Assembly: GCF_001189295.1 (NCBI RefSeq)
Contig: NZ_CP012159.1
Location: forward strand, 7,208,525 to 7,272,524
Reading direction: 5' to 3'
DNA length: 64,000 nt
DNA from: Chondromyces crocatus
GTDB taxonomy: Bacteria; Myxococcota_A; Polyangia; Polyangiales; Polyangiaceae
The notes under the pieces are model-generated. The model was given only the letters and a program-made list of their open reading frames with translations. It did not search any database and was not told the origin of the DNA. This document shows positions 31,201-41,700 of the stretch, one piece after another. Within the stretch, counting starts at the first letter, position 1, and the number at the start of each line of letters is the position of its first letter. Made by a program: the position numbers and the translations under genes.

Positions 31201-34200
31201 CACCTGGAACAGCGGTGACCTGCTCAGTTCCCGCTCCGTCTGCAACTCCTCCACCAGGCGCTCGAACGGCACATCCTGGTGCGCATATGCACCCAGCGTC
31301 ACCTCACGCACGCGGCCCAGCAGCTCGCGGAACGTCGGATTGCCACTCAGCCGCGTCCGCAGCACCAGGGTGTTGATGAACACCCCGATCAGACCTTCCA
31401 GCTCCGGCCTCGTTCGGTTCGCAATCGGCGACCCCACCGCGATGTCGTCCTGGCTCGCATAGCGTCCCAGCAACAGCTGGAATGTCGCCAGCAGCGTCAT
31501 GTACAGCGTCGTTCCTGCCTGCTGACTCAGTGCCTGCACCTGCTCCAGCAGCCCACGCGGCAACAGCTGCGTATGCACCGCCCCTCGGAACGACTGCACC
31601 GCGGGTCTCGCTCGGTCCGTCGGCAGGTTGAGCTGCGCCACCCCGTCCCCCAGCTGCTCTCGCCAGTACGCGAGCTGCTCCGACAGCACCGCCCCTTCCA
31701 GCCACCCGCGCTGCCATTGCGCAAAATCCGCGTACTGAATCGATAGTGGAGGCAGTGGGCTCCTCTTCCCTTCCACGGCCGCCTCGTACAACGCCGCCAG
31801 CTCCCCGATCAGCACCCCTGTCGACCACCCATCCGAGATGATGTGATGCAGCGTCAACAGCAGCACATGCTCCTCTGCGTCCACCTTCACCAGGTCCGCA
31901 CGCAGCAGCGGCCCTGTCCCGAGATCGAACGGCTGCTGCGACAATGCGTGCAGCAACGCCTTCACCGCCGCATCGCGGGCCTCGGGCGGCTGCTCCGTCA
32001 CGTCATGCTCATGAAACCGCACGGGCTCCGGCGCTTGAATCCGCTGAACCGGACGCCCTTCCTCCACCGAAAACGTCGTCCGCAGCGCCTCGTGACGCGA
32101 CACCACCTCATCCAGCGCCTGCGCGAGCGCATGGCCCTTCAACGCCCCTCTCAGCTGGACCACCGACGGCAGGTGATACACAGCGCTCATTGAATCGAAC
32201 TGCGCCAGAAACCACAGCCGTTGCTGCGCGAACGACAGAGGCAATGTCTTCGAGCGATCTACGCTTTCGATGCGCCCGTGTCGTGCATTCCCCTCTTCAC
32301 TTCGACGCGCATCGATCTGCACCGCCAGGCTACCCACCGTCCGCGCCTCGAACAGCGCACGCAACGGCAGGTCCATGCCAAACACCTCTCGGAGGCGCGT
32401 CACGACCTGCGTCGCCAGCAGCGAGTGTCCCCCCAGGGCAAAGAAGTCATCGTGAACGCCAATGCCCTCGACACCCAGCACAGTGCTCCAGACGCCTGCA
32501 AGCGCACGCTCGGTATCGGTACGAGGCGCGACGTGCTCTCCCTCCCCGCTCAAGCCGGATGCCTCGGGTGCGGGCAGTGCTTTTCTATCGAGCTTGCCAT
32601 TGGGCGTCAGCGGCAAGGCCTCCAGCCACACCACCGCCTGCGGCACCATGTACTCCGGCAGCGTGTTTCCCACGTACCGACGCAGCTCCTCCTGGCCAGG
32701 GCGTGTCCCGAGCCCCTCCACCGCCACCAGGTACGCCACCAGGCAGGGCTGACCTGCTCGGTCTTCGCGCACCAGAAGCGCTACTTCCCGCACAGCCGGA
32801 TGCCGCCCCATCACGGCCTCGATCTCACCCAGCTCGATGCGGAAGCCGCGCAGCTTCACCTGGTGGTCCACCCGCCCCAGGAACAGCAGGTTCCCATCCG
32901 GCAACGCCCGCGCCAGATCCCCGGTCCTGTACAGCCGACCTCCTGCCTCACCACCGAACGGATCCGGCACGAACCGCTCCGCCGTCAGCCCGGGCCGACC
33001 CAGATACCCGCGCGCAAGACCGGCACCGCCGAGCACCACCTCGCCCGGGACTCCACTCGGCACCGGTTGCAGCGCTGCATCGAGCACATAAGCCTGCGAG
33101 TTGGCGATGGGCCGTCCCACCGGTGGAGGCCCTCGATGGCCACGCTCCAGCACCGCCATCGTCGAATAGGTGGTGTCCTCCGAGGGACCGTATAGGTTGA
33201 TGACCCGCTCGACGTGCGACAGACGATACAGCCCCTCGACCAGCGACGAAGGCAGTGCCTCGCCGGCGAGGTTCACCACCCGCACCGACGACGGCAAGCC
33301 GCCGCTCCGCACCAGCTCGTTCATCGCCGAGGGCACGGTGTTGACGAGCGTCACGCCGCTGTCCTTCGGCAAGCTCGGCAAGTCGAGGATGCTGTCGAGC
33401 AGCGTCACCTGCCCCCCACAGCAGAGCGGCACGAACAGCTCGAACACCGACAGGTCGAAGCAGATCGAAGTCGCCGCGACGACACGGGCGAGATCTTCTC
33501 GCTCGAAGGCCTCCAGGGCCCAGTGGATCATCGCCACCGCATTACGGTGGGTAATGGCCACTGCCTTCGGACGTCCCGTCGAGCCAGAGGTGTAGATCAG
33601 GTACGCGAGTTGCCCCGGCAGCATGGCGCCGGACCGTGGCTCCAGCGGCCCCGCGGCTGTTTCCTCTGCGGCGGCGGTGTCGAGTTCGAGCACCGGCATC
33701 GACACCTCGGGCAAGAGCGACCGCAGCGACGACTGCGTGATCAGCAAGGCCGCCTGCGCGTCTTCCAGCATGAAACCCAGCCGCTCGACGGGGTACGCTG
33801 GGTCGAGCGGCACGTAGGCCCCTCCGGCCTTCAGGATGGCCACCAGCACCACCACAAGTTCTGCGCTCCGCCGCAAGCACACCCCGACCCGCGCCTCGCC
33901 ACCGACACCACACCGCCTCAGCCGACGAGCCAGCGCCTCGGCCCGCGCATCCAGCTCGCCATAGCTCAGCGCATCTTCACCGAAGACCACGGCCCTCGCC
34001 TCGGGCGTACGCAGCGCCTGCGCCTTCAGCATCTCGGGTAGTGTCGTCTCCAGTGGGTAGTCTCTCCCCGTCGCGTTCCGCTCGACCACCAGCTCTCGCA
34101 GCTCGCCCTCGCCCAGCATCGGTAGCCGCCAGATCGACATATCTGGTTGCCCGCAGGCTGCCCCGAGCAGTTGCTCGAAGTGCCTCCCCATCCGCTCCAC

Positions 34201-37200
34201 CGTCGCCGCCTCGAACAGGTCCGTCGTGTACTCGATCCACAGCCGCAGCCCCTCGGGCTGCTCCACCAGCGAGAACGTCAGGTCGAACTTCGACGTGCCC
34301 GTGTCCAGGTCCAGCGCCTTCATCTGCAGCCCTGCAAGCTCCAGCGACGGCATCGGCGCGTTCTGCACGATGAAGAACACCTGGAACAGCGGTGACCTGC
34401 TCAGTTCCCGCTCCGTCTGCAACTCCTCCACCAGGCGCTCGAACGGCACATCCTGGTGCGCATATGCACCCAGCGTCACCTCACGCACGCGGCCCAGCAG
34501 CTCGCGGAACGTCGGATTGCCACTCAGCCGCGTCCGCAGCACCAGGGTGTTGATGAACACCCCGATCAGACCTTCCAGCTCCGGCCTCGTTCGGTTCGCA
34601 ATCGGCGACCCCACCGCGATGTCGTCCTGGCTCGCATAGCGTCCCAGCAACAGCTGGAATGTCGCCAGCAGCGTCATGTACAGCGTCGTTCCTGCCTGCT
34701 GACTCAGTGCCTGCACCTGCTCCAGCAGCCCACGCGGCAACAGCTGCGTATGCACCGCCCCTCGGAACGACTGCACCGCGGGTCTCGCTCGGTCCGTCGG
34801 CAGGTTGAGCTGCGCCACCCCGTCCCCCAGCTGCTCTCGCCAGTACGCGAGCTGCTCCGACAGCACCGCCCCTTCCAGCCACCCGCGCTGCCATTGCGCA
34901 AAATCCGCGTACTGAATCGATAGTGGAGGCAGTGGGCTCCTCTTCCCTTCCACGGCCGCCTCGTACAACGCCGCCAGCTCCCCGATCAGCACCCCTGTCG
35001 ACCACCCATCCGAGATGATGTGATGCAGCGTCAACAGCAGCACATGCTCCTCTGCGTCCACCTTCACCAGGTCCGCACGCAGCAGCGGCCCTGTCCCGAG
35101 ATCGAACGGCTGCTGCGACAATGCGTGCAGCAACGCCTTCACCGCCGCATCGCGGGCCTCGGGCGGCTGCTCCGTCACGTCATGCTCATGAAGCCGCACG
35201 GGCTCCGGCGCTTGAATCCGCTGAACCGGACGCCCTTCCTCCACCGAAAACGTCGTCCGCAGCGCCTCGTGACGCGACACCACCTCATCCAGCGCCTGCG
35301 CGAGCGCATGGCCCTTCAACGCCCCTCTCAGCTGGACACCAGCAGGAACATGATACCCAGCACTCTCTGGATCGAGCTGCGCCAGAAACCACAGCCGCTG
35401 CTGCGCGAACGACAGAGGCAATGGCTTCGTTCGATCCGCACGCTCGATCCTCCCAGGACGCGCTCCTCCCGCCTCGCTCCGCCTCGCCTCGATCTGCACC
35501 GCCAGGCTACCCACCGTCCGCGCCTCGAACAGCGCACGCAACGGCAGGTCCATGCCAAACACCTCTCGGAGGCGCGTCACGACCTGCGTCGCCAGCAGCG
35601 AGTGTCCCCCCAGGGCAAAGAAGTCATCGTGGACGCCAATGCCCTCGACACCCAGCACAGTGCTCCAGACGCCTGCAAGCGCACGCTCGGTATCGGTACG
35701 AGGCGCGACGTGCTCTCCCTCCCCGCTCAAGCCGGATGCCTCGGGTGCGGGCAGTGCCTTTCTATCGAGCTTGCCATTGGGCGTCAGCGGCAAGGCCTCC
35801 AGCCACACCACCGCCTGCGGCACCATGTACTCCGGCAGCGTGTTTCCCACGTACCGGCGCAGCTCTTCCTCGCTTGGTCGCGCATCCACCCCTTCGACCA
35901 GGTACGCCACCAGACGTCGCTGCCGCGCATCATCTTCTCGAACCACGACGACCGCTTCACGCACCGCGGGGTGACGCTGCAGCGCCGCCTCGACTTCACC
36001 CAGCTCGATGCGGAAGCCGCGCAGCTTCACCTGGTGGTCCACCCGCCCCAGGAACAGCAGATTCCCATCCGGCAACGCCCGCGCCAGATCCCCGGTCCTG
36101 TACAGCCGACCTCCTGCCTCACCACCGAACGGATCCGGCACGAACCGCTCCGCCGTCAGCCCGGGCCGACCCAGATACCCGCGCGCAAGACCGGCGCCGC
36201 CGATGTACACCTCGCCTGGAACACCGCTCGGAACCAGTCGCTGCTCCGCGTCGAGCACGTACACCTGCGCATTGGAGATGGCGCGACCGATCGGAGGTGG
36301 GAATCGACCCGGAGCGTCCTCGGCAACGGCTGCACAGGTGGTGACCACCGTCGCCTCGGTCGGCCCGTAATGATTGACGACGCGAAATGGCAGACCAGCA
36401 GGGACACCGCGGTGGAGCGTGTCACCGCCCGTCAGCAGGAGGCGAAGCCCGAGTCCATCAGGAAGCTCCTCGCCCAAGAGCGCCTCCGCCAGCGGCGTGG
36501 GGAGAAAGCACACGGTAATGGCTTGATCCGCCATCCATTGCAGAAGGTCTCGGGGTGAGGAACGCAGCGCTTCGGCGGGCAGGTGGACGCTCGCGCCGCA
36601 CGTGAGATGAGGCCATAGCTCCCAGACGGAGGCATCGAATGCTGGCCCCGCGAGCTGCGTGGCGCGGTCACGAGCGGTCACCGCGTAGGCACGCTGGTGC
36701 CACGCCACCAGATTCATCAAGCTGCGGTGCTCGACCGCGGTTCCTTTGGGTCGTCCCGTCGAGCCTGACGTGTAGATCACGTAGGCGACGTCCCTTCCGG
36801 CCTCCTCCGCGCGGGCACGGTTTCCGCCCGTCACGTCGCACCGCGGCGTCCCGGCCTCTCCCGCGTCACTCTCCGCACCATCCAGCAACATCACCCGCAG
36901 CTCTGGCGGTAGAACATCCAGACAGAGCCGCTTCTGTGTGAGCAACACGGCAACGTGCGCGTCGGTCGCCATGAACCGCACGCGCTCCTCCGGATACGCC
37001 GGATCGATGGGCAGGTACGCGCCGCCCGACTTGAGCACCGCGAGCAGCGCAACGATCAGCTCGATCGAGCGCTCGACGTACACGCCGACGATCACACCAG
37101 CGCCAACGCCCATCGCTCGGAGCTTCTGGGCGAGACGATCGGCGCGTCGATTCAGCTCCCCGTACGAGAGTGTCCCCATCCCCCCCGATGGCGCAGCGAG

Positions 37201-38733
37201 TGAAGGTCCGCAGACCGCCAGCGCCCCCGGTGCATGTGCTGCCCAGGCCTCGAACAGCGTATGGACCTGACCTTCCGGAATCGCCTGCCGGCCTTCCTCC
37301 CGCACGCGCGCCAGAACGGACGCGTGCTCTGCCTCCGAGAGCAACGGCAGCAGCGCCACACGCTGGTCAGGAGCGGCGACGGCGCCTTCCAGCAACGTGC
37401 GGAGGCCTTCACTCAGCCGAACGATGGTCGCGCGCTCGAACAGGTCGGTGTTGAACTCGATCCAGCCACCGATACCCTCCGGGCGCTCCTCCAGGTTGAT
37501 CGTCAGATCGAATTTTGCCACCCCGGCCTCGATGTCGATCACCGATAGCGCGAGGCCAGGCAATGCAAGTGCCGGCATCGGGGCGTTCTGCAGCGCGAAC
37601 ATCACCTGGAACATCGGCGCCCGGCTCATGTCGCGGGAAGGCTGCAGCGCCTCGACCAGACGCTCGAAAGGCACGTCCTGATGCGCATAGGCGTCCAGGG
37701 TCACCTCGCGCACCCGTCGAAGCAGCGTGCGAAAGCTCGGGCCATCGGAGAGATCGACCCGCAGGACCAGAGTGTTCACGAAGAACCCGATCAAGCTCTC
37801 CAGCTCCGCCTGTGTCCTGTTCGCGATGGGCGATCCGACGGCGAGAGCCACCTGCCCTGAATGGCGCGCCAGCAGGACGAACACTCCAGCGAGGAGAGTC
37901 ATGAACAGCGTGGCGCCCTCGCTCTTTCCGAGCGCATCGAGCTGCGCCGTGAGGGGCGCCGGCAGGGCGATGACGTGGAGCGCCCCTTGAAACGTCTGCA
38001 CGGAAGGCCGGGGTCGATCCGTGGGCAGCTCCAGTGCATCCAGACCGTCGAGCTGTCGCTGCCAGTAAGCGAGCTGTGCTTCGAGGAGATCCCCCTGAAG
38101 GCGCTCTCGCTGCCACAAGGTGAAGTCGGCGTACTGGATCGGAAGCTCCGGGAGTGGCGAGGGCATGTCCATCACGAAGGCGGCGTAGAGCGCGGCGACC
38201 TCACGGATCAGCACCCCCATCGACCACCCGTCGGACGCGATGTGATGCATCGTCAGGAGAAGGACGTGCTCGCCTTCACGCATCCGCAGCAAGGAGGCCC
38301 GCAAAACCCCTCCCTCGGCGAGGTCGAACGAGCGCCGCGCCTCGTCGCGCGCCAGCACATGAACCTGCACCTGGCGCTCGCACTCAGGGAGCGGCGAGAG
38401 ATCGACGAGCGGCAACGGGATCGTGACGTCGGACCGGATCGCCTGCACCAGCTCCCCGTCCATCATGGCGAAGACGGTCCGCAGTGCCTCGTGCCGCGTC
38501 ACGATGGTGTCGATGGCTGCGCGGAGAGCGTCCACGTTCAGGGCTCCGACCAGACGGACCGCAATCGGGATGTTGTAGGCCGGGGTCCCTGGCTCGAGCT
38601 GGTCCATCAGCCACAGCCGCCGTTGCGCGAACGACGCAGGGAAGACGAAGACGTCACCCTCGGCGGGGGAATCTTCCTGCGGTTCGGCGCCGGCGTCGGT
38701 CACCGAGAGAAGGTTCGACAGATCCTCGTTCAC
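28297..38733 (-). CDS. NRPS, three modules plus TE: C-A(Leu?)-PCP, C-A(Ala?)-PCP, C-A(Ala?)-PCP-TE
   Basis: 3,478 aa. Module 1 spans residues about 20-1090, module 2 about 1100-2150, module 3 about 2155-3200, and the TE about 3215-3478 (nucleophile in GGWSFGG). All three C domains have HHI(A/I)SDG, and all PCPs have LGGHSL. Pocket codes read by eye: module 1 D-A-W-F-L-G-H-V-V-K, close to the leucine code DAWFLGNVVK; modules 2 and 3 both D-L-F-N-N-A-L-T-Y-K, a known alanine code. There is no epimerase. Modules 2 and 3 are almost identical in DNA (see repeat entries). The GTG start overlaps the stop of the preceding NRPS gene (GTGA). This is the terminal protein of the - strand line, so it releases the product. 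Confidence 0.95.
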   Translation of the reverse strand: MNEDLSNLLSVTDAGAEPQEDSPAEGDVFVFPASFAQRRLWLMDQLEPGTPAYNIPIAVRLVGALNVDALRAAIDTIVTRHEALRTVFAMMDGELVQAIRSDVTIPLPLVDLSPLPECERQVQVHVLARDEARRSFDLAEGGVLRASLLRMREGEHVLLLTMHHIASDGWSMGVLIREVAALYAAFVMDMPSPLPELPIQYADFTLWQRERLQGDLLEAQLAYWQRQLDGLDALELPTDRPRPSVQTFQGALHVIALPAPLTAQLDALGKSEGATLFMTLLAGVFVLLARHSGQVALAVGSPIANRTQAELESLIGFFVNTLVLRVDLSDGPSFRTLLRRVREVTLDAYAHQDVPFERLVEALQPSRDMSRAPMFQVMFALQNAPMPALALPGLALSVIDIEAGVAKFDLTINLEERPEGIGGWIEFNTDLFERATIVRLSEGLRTLLEGAVAAPDQRVALLPLLSEAEHASVLARVREEGRQAIPEGQVHTLFEAWAAHAPGALAVCGPSLAAPSGGMGTLSYGELNRRADRLAQKLRAMGVGAGVIVGVYVERSIELIVALLAVLKSGGAYLPIDPAYPEERVRFMATDAHVAVLLTQKRLCLDVLPPELRVMLLDGAESDAGEAGTPRCDVTGGNRARAEEAGRDVAYVIYTSGSTGRPKGTAVEHRSLMNLVAWHQRAYAVTARDRATQLAGPAFDASVWELWPHLTCGASVHLPAEALRSSPRDLLQWMADQAITVCFLPTPLAEALLGEELPDGLGLRLLLTGGDTLHRGVPAGLPFRVVNHYGPTEATVVTTCAAVAEDAPGRFPPPIGRAISNAQVYVLDAEQRLVPSGVPGEVYIGGAGLARGYLGRPGLTAERFVPDPFGGEAGGRLYRTGDLARALPDGNLLFLGRVDHQVKLRGFRIELGEVEAALQRHPAVREAVVVVREDDARQRRLVAYLVEGVDARPSEEELRRYVGNTLPEYMVPQAVVWLEALPLTPNGKLDRKALPAPEASGLSGEGEHVAPRTDTERALAGVWSTVLGVEGIGVHDDFFALGGHSLLATQVVTRLREVFGMDLPLRALFEARTVGSLAVQIEARRSEAGGARPGRIERADRTKPLPLSFAQQRLWFLAQLDPESAGYHVPAGVQLRGALKGHALAQALDEVVSRHEALRTTFSVEEGRPVQRIQAPEPVRLHEHDVTEQPPEARDAAVKALLHALSQQPFDLGTGPLLRADLVKVDAEEHVLLLTLHHIISDGWSTGVLIGELAALYEAAVEGKRSPLPPLSIQYADFAQWQRGWLEGAVLSEQLAYWREQLGDGVAQLNLPTDRARPAVQSFRGAVHTQLLPRGLLEQVQALSQQAGTTLYMTLLATFQLLLGRYASQDDIAVGSPIANRTRPELEGLIGVFINTLVLRTRLSGNPTFRELLGRVREVTLGAYAHQDVPFERLVEELQTERELSRSPLFQVFFIVQNAPMPSLELAGLQMKALDLDTGTSKFDLTFSLVEQPEGLRLWIEYTTDLFEAATVERMGRHFEQLLGAACGQPDMSIWRLPMLGEGELRELVVERNATGRDYPLETTLPEMLKAQALRTPEARAVVFGEDALSYGELDARAEALARRLRRCGVGGEARVGVCLRRSAELVVVLVAILKAGGAYVPLDPAYPVERLGFMLEDAQAALLITQSSLRSLLPEVSMPVLELDTAAAEETAAGPLEPRSGAMLPGQLAYLIYTSGSTGRPKAVAITHRNAVAMIHWALEAFEREDLARVVAATSICFDLSVFELFVPLCCGGQVTLLDSILDLPSLPKDSGVTLVNTVPSAMNELVRSGGLPSSVRVVNLAGEALPSSLVEGLYRLSHVERVINLYGPSEDTTYSTMAVLERGHRGPPPVGRPIANSQAYVLDAALQPVPSGVPGEVVLGGAGLARGYLGRPGLTAERFVPDPFGGEAGGRLYRTGDLARALPDGNLLFLGRVDHQVKLRGFRIELGEIEAVMGRHPAVREVALLVREDRAGQPCLVAYLVAVEGLGTRPGQEELRRYVGNTLPEYMVPQAVVWLEALPLTPNGKLDRKALPAPEASGLSGEGEHVAPRTDTERALAGVWSTVLGVEGIGVHDDFFALGGHSLLATQVVTRLREVFGMDLPLRALFEARTVGSLAVQIDARRSEEGNARHGRIESVDRSKTLPLSFAQQRLWFLAQFDSMSAVYHLPSVVQLRGALKGHALAQALDEVVSRHEALRTTFSVEEGRPVQRIQAPEPVRFHEHDVTEQPPEARDAAVKALLHALSQQPFDLGTGPLLRADLVKVDAEEHVLLLTLHHIISDGWSTGVLIGELAALYEAAVEGKRSPLPPLSIQYADFAQWQRGWLEGAVLSEQLAYWREQLGDGVAQLNLPTDRARPAVQSFRGAVHTQLLPRGLLEQVQALSQQAGTTLYMTLLATFQLLLGRYASQDDIAVGSPIANRTRPELEGLIGVFINTLVLRTRLSGNPTFRELLGRVREVTLGAYAHQDVPFERLVEELQTERELSRSPLFQVFFIVQNAPMPSLELAGLQMKALDLDTGTSKFDLTFSLVEQPEGLRLWIEYTTDLFEAATVERMGRHFEQLLGAACGQPDMSIWRLPMLGEGELRELVVERNATGRDYPLETTLPEMLKAQALRTPEARAVVFGEDALSYGELDARAEALARRLRRCGVGGEARVGVCLRRSAELVVVLVAILKAGGAYVPLDPAYPVERLGFMLEDAQAALLITQSSLRSLLPEVSMPVLELDTAAAEETAAGPLEPRSGAMLPGQLAYLIYTSGSTGRPKAVAITHRNAVAMIHWALEAFEREDLARVVAATSICFDLSVFELFVPLCCGGQVTLLDSILDLPSLPKDSGVTLVNTVPSAMNELVRSGGLPSSVRVVNLAGEALPSSLVEGLYRLSHVERVINLYGPSEDTTYSTMAVLERGHRGPPPVGRPIANSQAYVLDAALQPVPSGVPGEVVLGGAGLARGYLGRPGLTAERFVPDPFGGEAGGRLYRTGDLARALPDGNLLFLGRVDHQVKLRGFRIELGEIEAMMGRHPAVREVALLVREDRAGQPCLVAYLVAVEGLGTRPGQEELRRYVGNTLPEYMVPQAVVWLEALPLTPNGKLDRKALPAPEALGSEAFGSAEKEEHVAPRTDTERTLAAIWSAVLGVEGIGVHDDFFALGGHSLRAVHLMAEIKERLGPTLPLSSLFQRGTIAQLALLLGGMEPQRGSPLIPIRPGGSRPPLFFIHPVGGDVICYGALARHLDPEQPLYAFQSPGLYGGDLLADDIEAMAAHYVDALKADHPEGPYRLGGWSFGGTLAFAMAGQLQRQGQEVALLVLVDSFASLPTTQAVAEPTEQLAEIASSYGLHVTLEDLRLLAPDAQLGLVLEKACSAGLLPKGTETAQIHRYLNVFRNNLRAFERYRPQPYSGPITFYRAAERALGELHDPVHAWRELSLNRIDVHDLPGSHRTMVTEPHVGALVRRLMASLDRCRAG
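29384..32160 (-). repeat. Direct repeat copy 2: C-A segment of NRPS module 3
   Basis: This segment matches 32561-35337 at a constant offset of 3,177 bp (1,059 codons, frame kept). Comparing by eye I find about eight single-base differences in 2,777 bp. Examples are the codon at 29639 (Met in this copy, Val in the other) and changes near 30793, 30865, 30963, 30966 and 32018. It covers the C-terminal part of the A domain through most of the C domain of module 3. Confidence 0.95.
32561..35337 (-). repeat. Direct repeat copy 1: C-A segment of NRPS module 2
   Basis: This is the partner of 29384-32160. Beyond the near-identical core there is a diverged patch of about 175 bp (32161-32335 against 35338-35512, the C-domain N-terminus and linker). 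Identity then resumes over the PCP-coding region (32336-32560 against 35513-35737). The repeat period is therefore one full module. Confidence 0.95.
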
Positions 38734-41700
38734 CGGCCGCTCCCCGTGTTCTGTGAGCCCTTGCTCGATGCAAGCGAGGAGCGCTTGACGCGGCGCCCCT
38801 CTCGCCCGACGGCTGCGATGGCCGGTGTGACAGGCATGCTCCCGGATGCCTGCTGTCTCTCGATCTCCCGAGCGATCCCGGCGACCGTCGGTGTCCCGAA
38901 CAGGGCGCGCAGCGACAGGTTCACCTGGAACGCGGCCTGGATCCTCGACACGAGCTGCGTCGCGAGCAGCGAATGACCGCCGGCCTGGAAGAAGTCATCG
39001 TCGGCGCCGACCTCCTCCACCTGGAGCACCTCTCGCCAGAGTGCCGCCAGCCGCTCCTCGGTCGGCGTGCGCAAGGGCACGAACGTGGCGGCACCACCTG
39101 CGCGCTGAGGTTCCGGCGATGGAAGGGCACGCCGATCGACCTTGCCATGCTCGGTGAGGGGCAGCGCCTCCAGGAGGATGAAGCCCGCGGGAAGCATGTG
39201 CTCTGGCAAGCTCGCCGCGAGCGCACTCCGCAGAGCGGCGGGCTCGATGGCCTCGCCAGGCTGGAGGGTGACGTAAGCGAAGAGCCGCCGATCCCCGGGA
39301 ACGTCCTCTCGCACCACCACCACGCCTGCGCTCACCTGGGGCAAGCTCACCAGCGCCGCCTCGATCTCGCCGAGCTCGATCCTGAAGCCGCGGAGCTTCA
39401 CTTGGTGGTCGATACGCCCCAGGAACTCGATGGCGCCATCAGCCAGGAGACGAGCCAGATCACCCGTGCGGTAAAGCCGACCACCAGCGCACATGCCGGC
39501 GGGATCGGGAACGAAGCGCTCCGCCGTCAGCGCTGGCCGGTCGAGGTAGCCGTGGGCCAGCCCCTCACCTCCCACGTACAGCTCTCCGGGCACGCCGATG
39601 GGCGAAGGACGCAGACGCTCGTCCAGCACGAGGACCTGGGTGTTGGTGATCGGGCGCCCGATGGGGATGCTGCGGGTGAAGGTCTCCGGCCCCTGCATTC
39701 GGTGGCATGTGCTGAAGGTGGTGTTCTCGGTCGGGCCGTATCCATTGACGAGGGTGCACTGGGGCAGCGCCTCCAGCACCCGCTGCACGTGCGGCACGCT
39801 CAGCACGTCACCCCCCGCGAAAAGCTGGCTCACGTCAGCGAGGCTCGAAAGATGAGACTCGACGAGCTGATGAAACAGGCCGGCCGTGAGCCAGAGGAAG
39901 GTGACTCGCTCCTGACGGATCACCTCGGCGATCTCCTCCAGCGTGGGCAGGTGGGGCGGAAAGAGTGCCAGCCTGCCGCCATGGAGCAGCGGCCCCCAGA
40001 TCTCCAGCGTCGAGGCGTCGAACGCGATCGGCGCCAGCACGAGCCCCGTATCGTCGGCGTGAAAGCGCGCAAAGTTGGTGTTCTTCACCAGGCGCACGAT
40101 GGCGCGGTGAGGCACGGTCACGCCCTTGGGTGTGCCCGTCGAACCCGAGGTGTACATGACGTAGGCCAGATCTTCGGGACCGATGGCCTCGAACGGCTCA
40201 CCCACGGCGGGCGCTTCGACCGCACACGTGAGAGGCTCCACGTGGATGATCCGCGCCTGGTGGGCCGGGAGCTGGGCCTGGAGATGCGGCTGGGTGAGCA
40301 GCACCGAGATCCGCGCGTCTTCGAGCAAGAAGGCGAGCCGCGTCGCTGGATAGTTCGGGTCGAGAGGAACGTAAGCGCCCCCCGCCTTGAGCACACCGAT
40401 CAGGGCCGCGATCAACGCTGGCGAGCGCTCGACGCACAGGCCCACGGTCACCCCACGCTTCACGCCCCCGCGCCGCAAGGACCGAGCGATCTGCGTCGAC
40501 CAGCGGCTCAGGTCGCCGTACGAGATCTCGCTTCCACCACAGCGCACCGCGACGGCGTCCGGCGTACGTGCGGCCTGCGCCTCGAAGAGGTCGTGAACGC
40601 TCTCCCGAGGGAAGTCGGCCTGCGTCGCGTTCCAGACGGCGAGCTGTCGTAGCTCCTCGTCAGGCAGGATCGCCATGTCCACACAGGGCTGATCCGGGTT
40701 CGCGACGATACTCGCGAGCAACGCCTCGAACTGCCGCGCGAGGCGAGCCACGGTCTCTGGCTCGAAGAGGGTCGTGTTGTATTCGAACGAACCGCTGAGC
40801 CCCTCCTCCCCCTCGAACAGTTCCAGCATCAGGTCGAACTTGGCCGTCCCGCTGTCCACCAGCATCCGTTCGAGCGTCACGTCGGCGCGACCGACGGCGG
40901 GAACAGGCAGGTTCTGAAGGACGAACACCACCTGGAACAGCGGCGTATGGCTCATGCTGCGCGCTGGCTGAAGCTCTTCGACGAGCTTCTCGAACGGCAG
41001 ATCCTGGTTCGCATAGGCATCCAGGGTCGTCTGCCGAACCTGCGCGAGGAGCCCGCGGAAGGTCAGCTCTCCAAGGATCTGCGCGCGAAGCACCAGGGTG
41101 TTCACGAAAAACCCGATGAGCCCCTCCATCTCGGGCCGCGTGCGGTTGGCGATGGGAGAACCGACGACGATGTCCTTCTGACCCGAGTACCGCGCGAGCA
41201 GGACGTCAAACGCCGCCAGCAAGGTCATGAAGAGCGTCGCGCCCTCACGCTGCCCCAGTCCCAGCAGCGCATCCGCCAGGGGCCGCGACAAGGAGAAAGG
41301 ATGGCGGGCTCCCCAGGACTGAAGGACGGCAGGCCTCGGCTTGTCCGTCGGTAGCTCCAGCACGGGAGGGCAGCCCGCGAGCTTCTCCCGCCAGTGAGCG
41401 AGCTGCTGCTTCAGGCGCTCACTCTCGAGCCACCCCTGCTGCCAGAAGGCAAAATCGGCCACCTGGATCGGCAGCTCCGGGAGAGGTGAGGGGTTGCCGG
41501 CGAGGAAGGCATCGTAGAGCGTCGCGATTTCCCGCACGAAGACGCCCATCGACCAGCCGTCGGCGATGCTGTGGTGGGTCACGAGCAGCAGGACGTGACT
41601 CGCCTCGTCCAACCGGAACAAGGTGGCACGTACGAGCGGTCCGACGGTCAGATCGAATGGCTGCTGCGACGCCCGGGTCAGGTGTCCTGCGAGCGCCGCA

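Noticed and set aside
29384-35337. CRISPR array or mobile element as the cause of the repeats
   Set aside because: Repeats are in-frame coding modules of a single NRPS, with no spacers, terminal inverted repeats or transposase.
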